From: Stramonita haemastoma
Taxonomy: Eukaryota; Mollusca; Gastropoda; Neogastropoda; Muricidae
NCBI GenBank assembly: GCA_030674155.1
Contig: CM060324.1
Location: 52,508,456 to 52,572,455, forward strand
Length of the DNA stretch: 64,000 nt
Direction of reading: 5' to 3'
This document shows, piece by piece, positions 1-12,530 of the stretch; the first letter of the stretch is position 1, and each line of letters starts with the position of its first letter. The notes beneath the pieces were generated by a model. That model was given only the letters and a program-made list of their open reading frames with translations. It had not been told where the DNA came from and made no database searches. Made by a program: the position numbers and the translations under genes.

Positions 1-235
1 GGTAGGCTACACGTTAAAAACCCGTTGCGCTTTCCAAAAGAGTGGCCATTTCGTGCTGGTAGGAATGAATGAAAACGAATTTATTTTAAAATGCATGCAC
101 ACATGTGTCGTTTAGACACCTACCGAAGTCAAAATGCAGCTACCTTATCCACCAAACGGTCGCGTACGCAAAATTTCACAATCGATGAACCCCGAAGCTT
201 TAGCCCAGGAATGAAAAAGAACGACAAAAAAAAAA
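1..235 (+). repeat. 3' part of a tRNA-related SINE family (family 2)
   Basis: The stretch cacgttaaaaacccgttgcg, gagtggccatttcgt and gtcaaaatgcagctacctta matches the 3' half of the copy at 9201-9590. The window therefore opens inside a dispersed repeat. Similar tail pieces occur at 2925-3030 and near 13540. Confidence 0.7.
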
Positions 236-264
236 ACAGTTTGGTCTTACTTTTCTCCTGTGCC

Positions 265-335
265 AATGCCGGGGGGTGGGGGCTGTCAGTGCAAACAGCA
301 TCCCCACCATCTGGAAATTCTGTGCCACGAATCCT
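265..335 (+). repeat. fragment of dispersed repeat family 3
   Basis: Contains agcatccccaccatctggaa, also found at about 7930 and, diverged, at about 12260. Confidence 0.6.
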
Positions 336-1803
336 TCCCCCCCCCCCTCCCCTCCCAGTTGGTCTAGAAATCCAGGTGAGCCTTTACTCCGAAAATCGTC
401 TATCCCTATCGCCACGGCATAAGGAGAGGAGAAGATAGCAGACCGGACTAGAGTAGGGATTATCCAATTCCTGACAGGAGCATTTGCCACCAGTATAATA
501 CACAGCGCCAGTTTTATTTGTCGGTATGTGTGGTTGCCAGAAAGTTAACTTGGTGGACATCTGCACAGAAGAACCATGCTCTCTAGTATAAATAGAAAAA
601 ATAAGTCAGGAACAGACTTCTTGAGAGCATTCACTCCACAAAAGCTACTGTTATTTGACCGTTCCCTGTATCAAACATTCAGATTCTTCTTTTTTTCAAG
701 GATCAATTCATCGTGGTGGATAGTTTACATGTGTAATGAATGAATGGAATCCAGTTGACGAGAAATTATTTTTTTGTAAAAATTTGACTTGCTTAAGTCT
801 ATTCACTCCTAGGGATTTTAGACTTCAAACAAACAAACAAACCACATTGCCTACACTCCAGAAAGGACAAACACCAACAGGAGGTCTGAAAAGTGACTCC
901 CCATAACTATGGTCACGATGAACCCTTATCCCTCCTTCACCGATTTCTGAGCAATAATCGTAACAGACAGAATTGTAACAGATAATCTAAAGTTAGGAGG
1001 ACAAAGGTGACTACCCACCCCACCCCCCCACCCTCCTACCTCTGACTTTTGTCGTATCTTTCGCGAAGTAGAAATGCTGAGACGGAGTTAATATTTCAGC
1101 TGGTGTTGAAAACGAAAAAGCTGGTGTCGGGGCCAGTTCAGTGTGACAGTGCTGTCTTGAACTGCAGTAATGTCAGTTGCAGAGTGACTGGGAACCAACA
1201 ACCCTTTAGAGTACAAGGGGCTGTAGACTGTCTCGGCCATGTTGTCTGTAAACCTGTTCAGTGTTCGGGAAGCATTGCCGCGGTTTCCGTTTAGACGAAG
1301 GGCATCACTACCAGAGAAGGCAAGTTCTGCCCGTCAGTATTTTGTTTTTCTTATTATTGTGACACCACTGGCATAGACAGATGCGCACAAAAAAGCCGGG
1401 ACCAAGGACAAGCCCAAAGATTAATGGCAATACACTTTAAGTCAGAAAAAAAAATTCAAACAAAGAAAATAGCGCAACGATTTGTTAATGATGAATAAAT
1501 AAATACCTGAAATTTAAAAAAAAAAATTAAAAGCTAGTAATAAAGTCTCAAGTGTTTAAAACAAACACACAGTTTTTAGAAACATTTCACAGGGAAAAGG
1601 CTGATTATTGGAATAAACGATCTGTTGTAAATAAACAGCCCACTGAATACTAAAGTATGATTCCAAAGCAAAACTGACTGTGGATGGTCAGAATAGTATT
1701 CGTAGCCTACCGTAGACTTCTGTCCCACTTCGGGGAGGGTGTGTAAGCGATACTTGTGTGCATGCAGTTTTTTTGTTTAGTTTTTCTTTTTTAAATTGTC
1801 ATC

Positions 1804-1945
1804 TGTTCCTACCGGCACAAAATGACCTTCTCTTCCAGAAGGCAGAATGTTTTATATAAGCCTACGTGTGCGCAAGATGTTCTGCGTGGGTTCGCACACG
1901 GGCTTCGGTTTATAGTCTCATCCGGAAGGACTTTTGGAGGAGAGG
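1804..1945 (+). repeat. dispersed repeat family 4, copy 1
   Basis: Shares gcgcaagatgttctgcgtg, cgcacacggg and tcggtttatagtctcatcc with 5935-6150 and 8640-8850. All three lie in the same orientation upstream of the gene. Confidence 0.7.
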
Positions 1946-2279
1946 AGTCAGTACTAATGTTAACATTAGGGGAAAAATATTCTCCAAAACGGGCACCTCC
2001 GTGGTGGTTCGATACTGGGTCGTCAGATAAGGGTAAGCTGTAAAGTGGAATTCCACGAATGAGAAAGCCACTGATCACACAGCCTCTCACTTTGTTGTTG
2101 CCCCCAGCGTCAATGGTTTAATCAAGAACTGTGATAAAGCCCAGGTCCTGCAGACATCCCAGAGAACCCGGCGACAGTACCGACAAATCTGGCTTTTAAA
2201 AAATTTAATTACCGCCCCTGAACGAACTAAACGGGCAAAACGGCAGTATGAATCCACCTGTCCAAGAACCAAAAAATAT

Positions 2280-2469
<190 letters not shown>

Positions 2470-3236
2470 CCTACATATTTGCCTACGCATTCATACACAT
2501 GTCAGTACTTTTTCCTGGACTAGAGCTCCGATATTCACCAATGGTGATATTTTCCCAATGCGACTGTTAGTGTCCACAATTAAGGTAGCGGCATCCCAAC
2601 TTCTGGGATGATGTTTTAAAGACGACACACAGTCTGGATGCGGTTTTTAACATGTTTTTAATGGTTGTCCCAGGGACGCTATAGCTGAGTAGTTAGTTAC
2701 GAGGGTTCGACTTCAATCCCATAGGGTTCATGAAGTCGTGGGTTCAGTCTCGATGGTATTTAAGGGTGGGGAGTTTTAGTCTTCCAGGCCAACTTCAAGT
2801 GCAGACCTGTCAGTGCCTTAATTCCCTTCGTAGGCTATGTATACGCATGCAGAAGTTCAAATATGCATGTTTAAGGTCCTGTAACTCACGTCAGCGTTTG
2901 GTGGAAACACGAACATACCAAGCACTTATCCCCGAAGTCGGAATGCAGCTACCTTCATGGTGGGCAAAAACGATCCCGTACACAATTGGTGAACCTCGGA
3001 GCTCTAGCCGTGGAACAAAAAAAAATGTGTGCAAGTCATTGTTACTTGTAAAGCTCCATATACCAAGACGAAAGAAAACATGGACTTTTTTTTTTTAAAT
3101 TGTAGTTGACATATTATTTCAAGGTGATAACTGGAGTGTCAAATTCATGACTTGTATGGCTTGAGTTCCTTCTGTTGTGTTTAACCACTTGATAAAAGTC
3201 ATGATGCATATGGGTGCATTAAGATTAAGTTTTTAC

Positions 3237-4075
3237 CGGTTAATATCCTGCTTGTATATAGCCTAGCAGGAAAAAGCCATCGACAGTCCGAATGCACTCT
3301 CATGTATGTTCGACCACATCAATATCAATACTAATAGTAATAGCTCAGTGGTCAAGAGCACTGAATCTGCCAAAGTGATGGTTATGCAGTGTTGAGCGTG
3401 GTTGCCTGGATGGGTGTCCGTTTTTATTCTGTTTTGGATGCTTTAAAGTCCCAGCGGGGATGTCTGATCTAGGTCTGTGGTAACTGCAAGTCATCCCAAT
3501 CATCCCAAGTCATCCCATTTTAGTGCCGCAGGCCACCCTAAAAATAGTTGGCCTACAATTATTGCAGTAATCCACCACTAAGTAAGCAGGATATAGGGCG
3601 TTCATTCGCCTGCCTTGGCTTGGTAACCCCCCCCCCCCCCCCCCATTCCTTCCCCTCACCTATCCAGTAGTCTGGTAGATCATTGGGGTAGGCTACCACT
3701 GAAGATTTTTGCAACCAGCTTCCGGGGGTTCACCCAGCTGAAAATGGGTAGGCTATCTGCCCTCTTTAGGCACAAGGAAGGTAAAGCAGCGAGGGAGAGG
3801 AGATAGGCGCCGCCCTCAATACACTGGCCCATAAAAAAGGTGAGGCCTCTGACACCTCGCTTCCCCAACGGCCGTATTGGTTATGGGAACACCTACTTTT
3901 AATTTGATAGCAGTAATAAAGTAGTAGAAAGACTGAGGGAGCTGAAGGGGTGGGGGAGGTAAAGGGATCACCAAACAGGTGGTATCTGTATAGTAGAGGC
4001 CCCAGCAATACTCCTCCGCGTGTGTGACTTCGTTAGGGACTGCAAGCACATGCTTTAGCTTTTCCCTGCGTGGGT
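3237..4075. other. upstream DNA without recognisable gene
   Basis: Unique-looking sequence with a poly-C run at 3628-3644. I see no exon, conserved protein or RNA gene in it. Confidence 0.6.
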
Positions 4076-4077
4076 GC

Positions 4078-4140
<63 letters not shown>
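4076..4140. repeat. CG/TG dinucleotide array
   Basis: Alternating purine-pyrimidine (gcgcgcgc followed by tgtgtg), a Z-DNA-prone tract. Confidence 0.95.
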
Positions 4141-4142
<2 letters not shown>

Positions 4143-4552
4143 GCGCCTGCCTCTATCTGTATAAAGGAAATGCGTTTAGGTTCGACCAACCAAGAGCGAC
4201 GAAAAGGCACAATAAATAGATAAATAAAACTATATAAAGTTATATAGAGATCTATATGAAAGTGCAAAATAGCCGAAATGACTTGTTTGATTAATATGGC
4301 CCCAAAATGTTGGAGGTTACTGATATTGACATTGAGGGTGGTCGTGGTAGATTTATTCTGTTTTTGAACAGAAAAAGATCTACAGACCTAAATTGAAAAA
4401 AAAAAACACAACAAAACAACCATTGTTGAGAAAGATTATAACTACATCAATTTCCTCATAGTACTTGGCGAACCGTGTATCAATTGTTTTTTTGTTGTTT
4501 TTAAACAGTCAGCAATCCCTCTACACATAATTTCTTTGTAAAGAATTTCAAA

Positions 4553-4729
4553 CTCACCCCACCCAGGTGTAAAAGGGGTACCAACCTTGAGTTGGGGGTT
4601 AACCCTGCGATAGACTGGCGTCCTATCCAGGGGGAGTCTATGACTCTCAGTCGCTTAACGCCACAGAAACCGGGATAAGCACCGGCCTGATGAGCCTTAT
4701 GGCTCGGGACAGACTTTAACTTTTTAACT
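4553..4729 (+). mobile_element. 5'-truncated SINE (family 1, Nin-like 3' domain)
   Basis: Begins inside the SINE body and ends in an actttaac tail. It is flanked by the target duplication aaagaatttcaaa (4540-4552 and 4730-4742). Same family as 11656-11939 and 25132-25430; the tRNA head is missing. Confidence 0.85.
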
Positions 4730-4899
4730 AAAGAATTTCAAAGTAGACATTAACAAAATTTACAGATGCGTTTGGTGTTGGGGTTTTTTGGGTTTTTTTT
4801 AACAAGACCTGAAATTTAAAAAGAATAAACTGCAAACAGGTGCATACAATTATATAACTATACGTACGATTACACTGTCAAGCCAATACTCACATATTG

Positions 4900-5900
4900 T
4901 GGTGGTGGTGGTGGTGTGTTTGGTTTTTTTTTTTTGGTTTTGTTTTGTTTTGGTTTTTTTTTGGGGGGGAGGGAGGGAGGGCTGTTGATGTTTTACGTTG
5001 GTTGGTGGGTTGTTTTTGTTTGTTGTTGTTGTGTTTTTTTTATCGGCATGTGAAATGAAACATGGAAAGCACCAAAGAAACACAACAGTACGGAAAAAAG
5101 GGGCGGTAACTGGTGCTCTATGATCACCATGCAACTGAGGAGGAAAAGGGGGATTGGGGGGGGGGGGGGGGGGGGGGAGATGATGATGAAGAAGTGAATC
5201 TTATAAATATGAATTAAATGTATACACCAATATAGAAGTATAAAAAAAAAAAGTGTGAGAATGTTTTACAGACCAACAGTAATTTTGACTCAGAAGCAAA
5301 AGAGGGCACTGAAGAGAGAAGAGACTACTAGTACTTATTCCTGAGGTAGGTGCATGCATGGTCAAACTCGAAAAGAAGGAACAGTAAGTAGTGCAACGAC
5401 TAACCACAGACCCAGCCACACATTACTGTCGGGTTCAACACCCAACTGTGCCAGCCAAACCTGCTACGCTATAAAACAACGGTAGAAAAAAAGACCATGC
5501 TTAGACAACCCTGCGCGAAGCAGACCAACAGACGCCACCCCCGTTGAATCGCAGCAGATGACTAAGAAGAAGAGCTTGGAAAGCACTCAACGGAAAAAGA
5601 AAAGCAGAAGAGAAGGAAAGTTTTAGAAGAACGAAGGAAGCAAAGATTGGGAAAAGTTTACAAACAGTAATGACAGACAATAGCGATACAGGAAAGCACA
5701 GATTCTGCACTTCAGTAGTCCTTATCCTACCGATGTGATTTTTATCACTTCGTAGTTGCACTATGGAAACACTGAATAATCTGTTCTCAAGAAAAAAAAA
5801 AAAGACTGACAACCCCCCCAAAAAAAAAAAAACAACAAACAACAAAAACACACACACAAAAAAACCAACAACACAACCCCAACACAATGACTTTAAAATT
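4900..5900. other. low-complexity G/T-rich and A-rich DNA, no gene seen
   Basis: Contains TGG repeats near 4905, a 17-18-base G run ending near 5177 and A/C-rich sequence at 5790-5880. No coding or RNA feature recognised. Confidence 0.6.
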
Positions 5901-5934
5901 AATCTTTGTCTTCTTTTATGTCAAGGATAATGGA

Positions 5935-6150
5935 ATGAACGCTCATGGGTTGGTGTTTTTTTTTACATCCAGTTCCTGTGTGTATGCAGTTCTATCAATT
6001 TTGTCATCAATTCCCACTGGCACACAATCAGACCACTCTTCCGAAAAGTGGAAAAGGTTTTAACGTGTGTTCAAGATGTTCTGTGTGCGTTCGCACACGG
6101 GACCTCAGTTTATAGCCTCCTCCGAAGGACTTTTTTTTTTGGGGGGGTGG
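5935..6150 (+). repeat. dispersed repeat family 4, copy 2
   Basis: Carries acatccagttcctgtgtgta, actcttccgaaaagtgga and gcgttcgcacacggga in the order seen at 8640-8850. The flanking phrase tagcagtaggaaaacaaaga also recurs at 6276 and 8577. Confidence 0.75.
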
Positions 6151-6179
6151 GTGGGGGGAGTGGAGTCGGCACTGATATT

Positions 6180-6246
6180 AACTCCAAGAGGGAGAAGAGA
6201 GAGAGAGAGAGAGAGAAGAGAGGAGAGAGAGAGAGGAGAGAGAGAT
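6180..6246. repeat. GA microsatellite
   Basis: Interrupted GA/GAGAGG repeats. No coding meaning. Confidence 0.9.
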
Positions 6247-6751
6247 GCATGCTCAATTATTCATGTCCATTACAATAGCAGTAGGAAAACAAAGATTCCC
6301 TATTTAGAACCTCAGGGGCTACGAATGAGATTGAAAACTGAAAATATTATCTCAAATAAAGAAAAGAAAAAAAAAGAGAAAGAGTCCAAATCCTAAGTTT
6401 TGAACTTTCTATGAAAAGAAAAATATCTGATGAAAACCAATAGTAGTAATGTGAGAAGGAAGGACATAACTTTCGTGGGACAATGGAAATGGCGACATAA
6501 CAAGTCAAAAATAAATGTTTCCACGACTTTTGACACCACCATCTGATTAGAATCAGGCATTTCAAACGAGTAAAAACATGAAGAAGAAGAAAGGTATTGT
6601 CATGAACAAAAAAAGTATTTTTCCTTTTCAAAATCGAAAATTCGCTTTGATAATATATTTTGGTGCTCTTACTCATGGTTTTTCAAAAGATGCTGTAGGT
6701 TTACTAGGCTATTATTGAGTTACTAATTCAGTACGGTTTAACTAGGGTGTG

Positions 6752-6753
<2 letters not shown>

Positions 6754-6821
<68 letters not shown>
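6754..6821. repeat. TG microsatellite
   Basis: Nearly perfect TG repeats, followed by AT-rich sequence. Confidence 0.95.
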
Positions 6822-7235
6822 TGTTATATAGATATAGATAATAATATATTAGATATTTAATATTAAATGACAGTCCGCGGTGTGGTATCGTTACATCGGT
6901 TACTATGACAGCGCATTCTTAGAGCTAGCAGGTTAACGTTTAGTTTTTGCGGCTAGAGATATGGAATGCTAAAAGCGTCCGGTATGAATGGCATTTTCCA
7001 GCCTCAGCATTGGATCTATACGGTTAATCGATCTGCGCATTCCTTTGCCTGGTGGGTGTCTTCGCTTCGCGTGTCGTGTAGGCTCGTCTGCTTACCTGTT
7101 GTATATATATAATAAGGCTTTATCGCGCCTAGGTTTCCGTTTAGCTCTGAATTTGTATCTCTGGCCTTCATCTGTCTCAGTTTCTGTTTGGTCTGTGCTT
7201 GCGTATGTCTTGACTGCATGTTTATCTCTGTTTAT

Positions 7236-7236
7236 C

Positions 7237-7278
<42 letters not shown>

Positions 7279-7302
7279 CTCTCTCTTTTCTCACCCACAC
7301 CT

Positions 7303-7343
<41 letters not shown>
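7236..7343. repeat. TCTG and CA microsatellites
   Basis: TCTG tetranucleotides, then CT-rich sequence, then CA repeats from about 7304. Confidence 0.93.
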
Positions 7344-7347
<4 letters not shown>

Positions 7348-7884
7348 GCAGGCTACCTTGGCACACCACTGATAAACGATAAACTCAGACACCCGAACAC
7401 TAGTGGCTGTCGTCCTTTTCAGTGTTGATTGGTAGGAGAAAAGAGACCTTCCTGATTATAATAATAATGATACATTTCCTTCTTTAATTATGTAAGTGTT
7501 TTAGATAAGTTTTCTTTTGTTGTTGATTTTTTTTTTCTTGGGGGGGGGGGGGGGGGGGGGGGGAGAAGGTGTCCTTTAAAAAAAAAAGGTTTTGCTTTGA
7601 TACAGTGTAAAACAAAGTGATATTCAGTAACATTATCGTAAACTTAAGTTTTTGATCTGTTTTTTATTGTAGTTGGTCTGGTGAGTGTGTTTCTTTGCTT
7701 TACCTTAAAAATGAAACTTAGATAGTCAGTAAAGGAAATATTGTTTTTACTATGCATTTTGGGTTTGTTTTTTTTTTTTTGGCACAACTGCTTTGCTTTC
7801 TTGGCGTTTCACGTATTTGCAATACGCTCTTTTTCATAAACCAGCCACATATCCATGGGAAAAAAAAAATTGGACGCTGCCACA

Positions 7885-8066
7885 ATATGATTTTCCCCCT
7901 GATTGGGGATGCCAGGGAGCCTGCCAGCATAAACAGCATCCCCACCATCTGGAAATTTTGTGCTAAAAATTCCCTCTTTTCTGCCCCACTCTGTGTTTTT
8001 CTGCCTTGTTCCTTTCCTTCCTGTCACCTTGTCTATTTTCTTTCTTCTTTGTCCATTCTTCTGCCT

Positions 8067-8108
<42 letters not shown>

Positions 8109-8255
8109 AGAGAGACTGAAAATATAACAAATCTCTCCCACGCCGAAGTCGGATGCGGTGGTGGGCCTGACCTGGCTTATTGGCAGTGCAACGCATTTCC
8201 CCTCATATGACAGACAACATACGTTGCTGTCTGAGTGATTGAGGAAGATGAAGAG
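7885..8255 (+). repeat. dispersed repeat family 3, copy with 41-base C run
   Basis: Collinear with 12200-12530: ggggatgcc, catccccacc, tcttttctgc, tttccttcctgtcacct, tctgcctt, agagagact, gccgaagtcggatg, ggcagtgcaac and tgctgtctgagtg. A poly-C run (8068-8108) fills the middle. Confidence 0.8.
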
Positions 8256-8639
8256 TATGTATGACTTGGTAAACAAATAATGGGTCCTACTTTTTCTCTT
8301 TCGGGTCAGTTAAGTGGCAAGGAAATGTTTCCCAACTATGATGTGATTATGTTCTCTCGTCCCAAGCAGCGAATTTCCCCATCTACACAGTTGAAACTGA
8401 GAAGTTTTATAGATGGATGCTTTGTTACAATCAAGATCCTACGACTCATGTCAGCATCCAGTGTGTTACGAAACACGAACACCCCCAACGTAAATCCTGC
8501 ACAAGAAATAAGCAAACAAACAAACAAAAAAATACACAGAATTTCTCTTTGCACGATCATTCGTGCCCATCATGATAGCAGTAGGAAAACAAAGATTCCC
8601 TATTCAGTTCTCCCTATTAATTTTTATTTTATTTTATTC

Positions 8640-8850
8640 TTTTATATCGAGGATAATGGGATAAGCACTCTTGTGCTTTTTTTTTTTTTTAACATCCAGT
8701 CCCCGTGTGTATGCAGTTTTGTTCATGTCATGTTCCCGCCAGCACACGATGGCCCACTCTTACGAAAAGCGGAACAGGATTTAACGTGTAACGCAAGGTG
8801 TTCTGCGTGCGTTCACACACGGGGCCTCGGTTTATAGTCTCATCCCTAGA
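8640..8850 (+). repeat. dispersed repeat family 4, copy 3
   Basis: Carries aacatccagtccccgtgtgt, gttcccgccagcacacgatg and the tcggtttatagtctcatcc end shared with 1804-1945. Confidence 0.75.
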
Positions 8851-9200
8851 CTAGGCATGTGATTCTATCCCATCGCAGTTGCTTACAGGAAAAAATACCC
8901 TGGACATCTTATCTGAAAAACAACAACAACAAAAAACAAAAGCCTGCTCTGAAGTCGGAATGTGTTGGCTAATTGGCAGACCTCCTGCAAAGTGACTTGT
9001 AAGCATGGGCGAAAACCAGGTACCACCTATCCCACCAAATAAGGGAACACAGAGAAGAGAAGAGAATGATGAATGAACGAACACCTCAGGACGTGAATAC
9101 ATCAAGTCAAAAATACTTTAACCATCCCACGAAGGGCAATTACAACACTGACAAGCTAGGTCATAATTGACAGAAATGAATAATCTCGAAGAAGAAGAAG

Positions 9201-9590
9201 GGTGGCTGGATGGTTAAGACGGTCGCCTGCCAACAAGTTGCCTAAACCGCGAGGCTCTGGGTTCGATTCACAGCCTCGTCCTTTCTTCCCAGTTTGACGA
9301 AAAAGTCGAACTGAATGTCAAAATCCTTTGGGTGAGACTACAAACCAAGGCCCCGGTGCGAGCGCATGCATTGCATTTTGCACACACGTTAAAAACCCGT
9401 TCCGCCTTTCGGAAGAGCAGGCCATTTTGTAATAGCAGGAACAGATGACAGAAAAAAAAACAGCATGCACACAGATGGAATGCAGCTACTTAAATAGGGG
9501 AGGGGGGGGGGGGGGGGGGGAGGTCGCATACGCAAAAACTCACCATTGGTTAACCTCGGAGCTCCAGCCGAGGAACGAAAAAAAAAAAGA
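9201..9590 (+). mobile_element. tRNA-related SINE, family 2, near full length
   Basis: Head ggtggctggatggttaagac with A-box-like and B-box-like parts (gggttcgattcacagc), body tttcttcccagtttgacgaa, and tail ttaaaaacccgttccgcctt. Related copies are at 13269-13580 and 1-235. A G run (9487-9508) is embedded in the tail. Confidence 0.78.
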
Positions 9591-9697
9591 GAATCGAAAA
9601 GACACAAGAAAGGTATGATTCATTATTGTTTACACATTCCAAGATCACTTCAAATATTTAAAAAAAAAAGTTTGTTTTTACACACCCACCACACACA

Positions 9698-9752
<55 letters not shown>

Positions 9753-9753
9753 G
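9698..9753. repeat. GA microsatellite
   Basis: (GA)n with one interruption, just after a short CA run. Confidence 0.95.
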
Positions 9754-9779
9754 TGAATTATTGCCACCGGCTTTGAGGA

Positions 9780-10501
9780 AGGGAAGGGGGGAAGGGGGTT
9801 CTTTCATACGTAGTGCGCCTCCCATGGGCACCTGTTCCGTGGCAGTCTATCGAAACTTTATGAAGGCGAAATTCATCTAAACAAAACAAAAAGGGCAAAA
9901 GCGACAATACGAAAGTTTCATCATGAAGGGAAAAAAAAAGCAGAATCCAATTGAACAGCCCATAAAGTTTTGCTTACAAAAAGTGGGCGTGACCCTTCTG
10001 AGTTCGAGGAACAGCTTCCGTACAGGAAGAAGCGAGCACCTGCGGCTTGCCATTTTGCTTCGTGTGAAGTTTATGCGTTTATCTGTCAAAGATTCTGACC
10101 GTTCGATAATTCTATAGTTATCTCCAACTTCCATCATCTCTCCTTACTATAGAATGTAAGCAAACGAATTCTGAACACACACTGTTGCCACTGCTTTTCA
10201 GCTGTTTTCATCGCGATGATGTCATACTTTCCAAGGGGAACCAATCGTGGCCCGTTGTTCACTTGACCTCTGTGCGCACGGCTGTCACTCTCCGGCGTGG
10301 TTGAAAAAGTCAGCCATTTTGATGAGTGGATTAGGAAGTAACCAAGACGTAAACATGGGATTGACTCAGTCGTCAGAGGATTAAAATGCTCATGATGATC
10401 ATCCATATCAAAACTGATTTCTTTGTGAATGTGTAATTGCATTTCTGTGACCAGAAATGCACTGAGAGTTCTAAAAAGTGCTATCTTTCATCTTCCTACA
10501 G
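9780..10501. other. region immediately upstream of the gene
   Basis: Non-repetitive sequence likely to hold promoter or 5' non-coding material. A CRE-like tgatgtca (10216-10223) is visible but a single such match means little. No TATA box or CpG cluster stands out. Confidence 0.4.
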
Positions 10502-10702
10502 TGCGTTTGGCATCGAGATCCTTAGCGACCTGCTATTGCGGCAGATTCTGGAGTATTGCAGGCCACTTACGCATTGATGCATCTGGGATGTGCATGGCTA
10601 ATCAGAGACTCGCAGTCTGCAATAGTTTTAGACACGTGTTAATGAAACTAGCTGTCAATACAAGGTAGTTTGCATCCTTCGCGGAGAGATTATAAATTCA
10701 AA
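10502..10702 (+). other. MARK: possible 5' UTR part of the first coding exon
   Basis: A good 3' splice site (pyrimidine-rich tract ending in ctacag at 10501) lies 200 bases upstream of the start codon with no better donor in between, so the first coding exon may begin here and be preceded by non-coding exons further upstream. An in-frame TAG at 10649-10651 bars N-terminal extension of the reading frame. Equally, this could be promoter-proximal sequence of a first exon. Only transcript data would decide. Confidence 0.3.
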
Positions 10703-10762
10703 ATGTCTGCCACAGCCCGAGTTCTACAGACAGTTCACGAGTCTGTTCCAGTGGATAAACCT
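10703..10762 (+). CDS. MARK: MARK exon 1: start codon and N-terminal leader (residues 1-20)
   Basis: Twenty codons beginning MSATARVLQTVHE and ending at a gtgagt donor, phase 0. The start resembles the N-terminus I recall for vertebrate MARK3 (MSTRTPLPTVNE), and an in-frame stop lies 54 bases upstream, so this ATG is preferred. The resulting residue numbers of catalytic sites agree with mammalian MARK2, which supports the start. Confidence 0.85.
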
Positions 10763-10899
10763 GTGAGTTAATTTTAGATTAGAATGCCATTTAACCTTCT
10801 ATTATACACCTATTGTTATAAAGTTTGTCTTGATTAGCTCTAATTTTTCGTAAATGTGAAGGAGTGATTGTGTATTTCATACATGTGTGTGTTTTCTAG

Positions 10900-11073
10900 C
10901 GCGCAGCACAAGCCGTAGACGACAGTGTCAACACTACTACAGTACTGCACCCATCGGTCCCAAGAACTCGGTCTGATGAGCCACACATCGGAAAATACCG
11001 GCTTATTAAGACAATTGGAAAAGGAAACTTCGCAAAAGTGAAACTTGCCAAACATGTGCCTACAGGAAAAGAG
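10900..11073 (+). CDS. MARK: MARK exon 2: leader and glycine-rich loop (residues 21-78)
   Basis: 58 codons, phase 0 to 0, between a ttttctag acceptor and a gtaatg donor. The second half is the start of the kinase domain: [20 protein letters not shown], with the glycine-rich ATP loop GKGNFAKV, then [10 protein letters not shown]. The first half is a variable Ser/Thr-containing leader. Confidence 0.95.
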
Positions 11074-11654
11074 GTAATGATGTTGTAATGCATGTTTGTT
11101 TTGTACAGTTTAATTGTTGGTATTGTTCCTGCCTTAAAAAAATTATAATCTGCTTAGTGCTTTTGAAAGTGTTGACATTTTAAATAGAGATGTCACTGAG
11201 TACTATTAGTATTATATTAATATAGATTAGAGGAGTATAGACATAGAATGAAAAAACAACAACAAGGCTTCTGTTTAACTTTAAGAAAAAGGTTGTCTAG
11301 AGCTAATAAAATCTATTTAAATTGTTGCATATATGCAGTGGAAAACAGTGTCAGTAGCCTACATTTTTCTTGTCAGAAAAACTTATTCAAAAGCCAAGAA
11401 GCAAAGCAATCATTAAACTAAATTTATTGATTTGGATCTCTATTTTCAATACTAGATTAGATTAGTGCAATTTAGGCCTACACTGGCTACGCCTACAGTC
11501 TTAGAGTCTAGAGTGGGAATGGTTGGTTTGTCAGTTGTTCACTTTAAATTTTTGTTACTGATAGACTGATTTATGTGAATATGAATCATTGAATGTTGTC
11601 ACAACAATACAATAATTCAAGAGAATAATAAAAGCCCTGTAATTTTGCTGAATT

Positions 11655-11939
11655 AGCCGCCGCTGTAGTCTAGTGGTTAGGGCGTTGGACTCGTAATCTA
11701 AAGGTTGCGGGTTCGATTCCAGCTTTTGGCTATGGCGTTGTGCCCTTGGAAAAGGCACTTTACGGCTATTTTCTCACCCTACCCAGGTGTAAAAGGGGGT
11801 ACCAACCTTGTGTTGGGGGTTAACCCTGTGATAGACTGGCGTCCTTTTCAGGGGGGAGTCTATGACTCTCAGTCGCTTAACGCCACAGAAACCGGGATAA
11901 GCACGCCCGATGAGCCTTAGGTGGATAGACTTTAACTTT
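11655..11939 (+). mobile_element. full-length tRNA-headed SINE (family 1) in intron 2
   Basis: Head GCCGCCGCTGTAGTCTAGTG, then GGTTGCGGGTTCGATTCC as B box, body with gatagactggcgtccttttc and acgccacagaaaccgggata, tail actttaacttt. Flanked by an imperfect duplication, aattttgctgaatt (11641-11654) and aatttgctgaatt (11940-11952). It is not a tRNA gene: the acceptor stem does not close. Confidence 0.88.
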
Positions 11940-12199
11940 AATTTGCTGAATTGATAGTGATATGGTCAGTTTGGGTTATGATATGCTGCCATGCTGCTGT
12001 CTCAATCGCACTATCTGTGACAATATGCTATGCGGCTTAATCATGTATACAATCGCATGCAGACTTAACATGTGCTACCCTTGGTTGCATAATTCATGGG
12101 GATAGATTTGCAAAAAAATGCTTAGAGTTTAAAGTTGTAATTGAAATTTACATCAAGTGGCCTTGCCCAGACTGCAGTGATATAGTTATCACTTATTGA

Positions 12200-12530
12200 T
12201 GTAAGTATAGCTTCCCCAGTGGGAATGCTGGGGATCTGTCAGTATGAATAGTAATATTAGTATCCCCACCTTAATTGCATCTTTTCTATTGATTACTCTT
12301 TTCTGCTTTGCTCCCTTTCTTCCTGTCACCTCCTTTTGTCTATTTTCTGCTTTCTTGGCCCATTCTCCTGTCTTTTTTCCAGAAAGACTTAAAAGATTAT
12401 TCTCTCTTATGCCGAAGTTGGATGTGCTGGGCCTGACTAATGACTTGTCAGGTGCTTAATGGCAGCACAACAAATTTTCATTCATGTAACTTGTAAGACA
12501 ACAATAATTGCTGTCTGAGTGTTTGACGAA
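12200..12530 (+). repeat. dispersed repeat family 3 in intron 2
   Basis: Collinear with 7885-8255, but without the long C run, and ending in tgctgtctgagtgtttgacg. Confidence 0.78.

Noticed and set aside
10216..10223. CRE-type promoter element
   Set aside because: A single 8-base match in a 700-base region is expected by chance often enough not to be called.
11656..11730. Functional tRNA gene
   Set aside because: A and B boxes are present but the sequence continues into a SINE body and is flanked by target duplications.
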